A stretch of DNA of 6,157 nt from Thermoanaerobacterium sp. GTDB taxonomy: Bacteria; Bacillota; Thermoanaerobacteria; Thermoanaerobacterales; Thermoanaerobacteraceae. The position numbers were made by a program, and so were the translations under genes. The notes below the pieces were generated by a model. It did not search any database and had not been told where the DNA came from. It was given only the letters and a program-made list of their open reading frames with translations. The number at the start of each line of letters is the position of its first letter. Position 1 is the first letter of the stretch. Of this stretch, positions 5,525 through 6,157 are shown in pieces. The stretch is taken from assembly GCA_029960905.1 (NCBI GenBank), contig JASBVU010000121.1, forward strand, positions 1 to 6,157. The letters run 5' to 3'.

Positions 5525-6157
5525 GTGAAAAGGGTAGTCAGTGTAAGCATAGGATCATCTACAAGGAATAACAGGGTAGAGACAGAGATATTAGGGGAAA
5601 AGTTTATAATCGAAAGAATCGGCACAGATGGAGATATGAAGAAAGCAATAGAGCTTATAAAAGAACTTGATGGAAAAGTTGACGCATTCGGCATGGGTGG
5701 TATAGACTTGTATCTTTACGCTGGGGAGAGAAGGTATGTCATAAAAGATGCGGTTCCACTTAAAAATGCTGCTAAAATATCACCAATTGTAGACGGTTCT
5801 GGCCTTAAGAATACACTTGAAAGGAGGGTAATAAAATACATACATGACAATAACATAGTAGACATAAAAGGCAAGAAAGTCCTCATAGTAAGTGCAATGG
5901 ACCGGTTCGGAATGACACAGACATTTCATGAATATGGTGCGAATTTGACGCTTGGCGATATGATATTTGCTTTAGGTGTGCCGATACCACTTCATTCGCT
6001 TAAGCTTCTTTACGGCTTAGCAGCCATTATAGCTCCGATAATAGTCAAAATGCCGTTTGAGATGCTGTATCCTACAGGGGATAAGCAGCTTTCAATAGAC
6101 AGCCGAAAATATGAAAAATTCTATAAGGAAGCTGACATAATAGCAGGTGATTATTTG
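5525..6157 (+). CDS. Quinate/shikimate 5-dehydrogenase-like protein, 3'-truncated by window edge
   Basis: The frame is open from GTG 5525 to the window end, giving 211 residues with no stop. AAGGAG at 5511-5516, 8 bases before the GTG and within the end of the preceding gene, supports this start. The text resembles firmicute proteins that databases tend to label quinate 5-dehydrogenase (recalled, not searched). Visible features are a beta-strand start KRVVSVSIGSSTRNN, a DAFGMGGIDLYL segment (53-64), and KGKKVLIVSAMDRFGM (115-130), which looks like the first strand of a Rossmann-type domain. The hydrophobic 158-180 region could be buried helix. The AroE motifs expected of a true shikimate or quinate dehydrogenase (NVTxPxK, NTDxxG, GAGGA) are not seen in the part present, so the enzymatic name should be held loosely. 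It is co-transcribed with the helix-turn-helix protein, 4 bp downstream of it. Confidence 0.7.
   Translation, partial: MKRVVSVSIGSSTRNNRVETEILGEKFIIERIGTDGDMKKAIELIKELDGKVDAFGMGGIDLYLYAGERRYVIKDAVPLKNAAKISPIVDGSGLKNTLERRVIKYIHDNNIVDIKGKKVLIVSAMDRFGMTQTFHEYGANLTLGDMIFALGVPIPLHSLKLLYGLAAIIAPIIVKMPFEMLYPTGDKQLSIDSRKYEKFYKEADIIAGDYL

Overview
The window looks like the chromosome of an anaerobic, endospore-forming Firmicute with low G+C content. Codon use and protein style suggest a Thermoanaerobacterium/Thermoanaerobacter-like clostridium; the genus is a guess from memory of similar proteins, while the spore-former assignment rests directly on the germination genes. Coding density is very high, and no stretch over 300 bases lacks a gene. 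I saw no RNA gene, insertion sequence, CRISPR array or phage gene.

Layout. (1) Positions 1-692 hold the 3' part of coaX, type III pantothenate kinase, cut by the left edge. (2) Positions 693-1829 on the minus strand hold a gerB-type spore germination permease, whose stop codon abuts that of coaX. (3) A 100-bp divergent intergenic region (1830-1929) contains two antiparallel, overlapping sigma-G-like promoter candidates inside a 9-bp direct repeat. (4) Positions 1930-4892 on the plus strand hold gerA, gerC (a lipoprotein) and a small two-helix membrane protein matching the germinant-receptor 'D subunit' type, closed by a hairpin that overlaps the last stop codon. (5) A sigma-A-type promoter at 4922-4950 and a 19-bp palindrome at 4962-4980 precede a two-gene unit: a helix-turn-helix protein with an alpha/beta C-terminal domain, and a protein of the kind databases tend to label quinate/shikimate 5-dehydrogenase, cut by the right edge.

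How the genes work together. GerA, GerB and GerC products form a GerA-type germinant receptor in the inner spore membrane, and the small D protein probably modulates it. The unusual point is that the permease gene is divergent from the rest instead of lying inside the operon, so the shared intergenic region must co-ordinate both arms during forespore development. The downstream pair appears to be a separate vegetative unit, probably autoregulated through the palindrome. Its biochemical role is not clear, and the dehydrogenase label is not supported by the motifs I can see.
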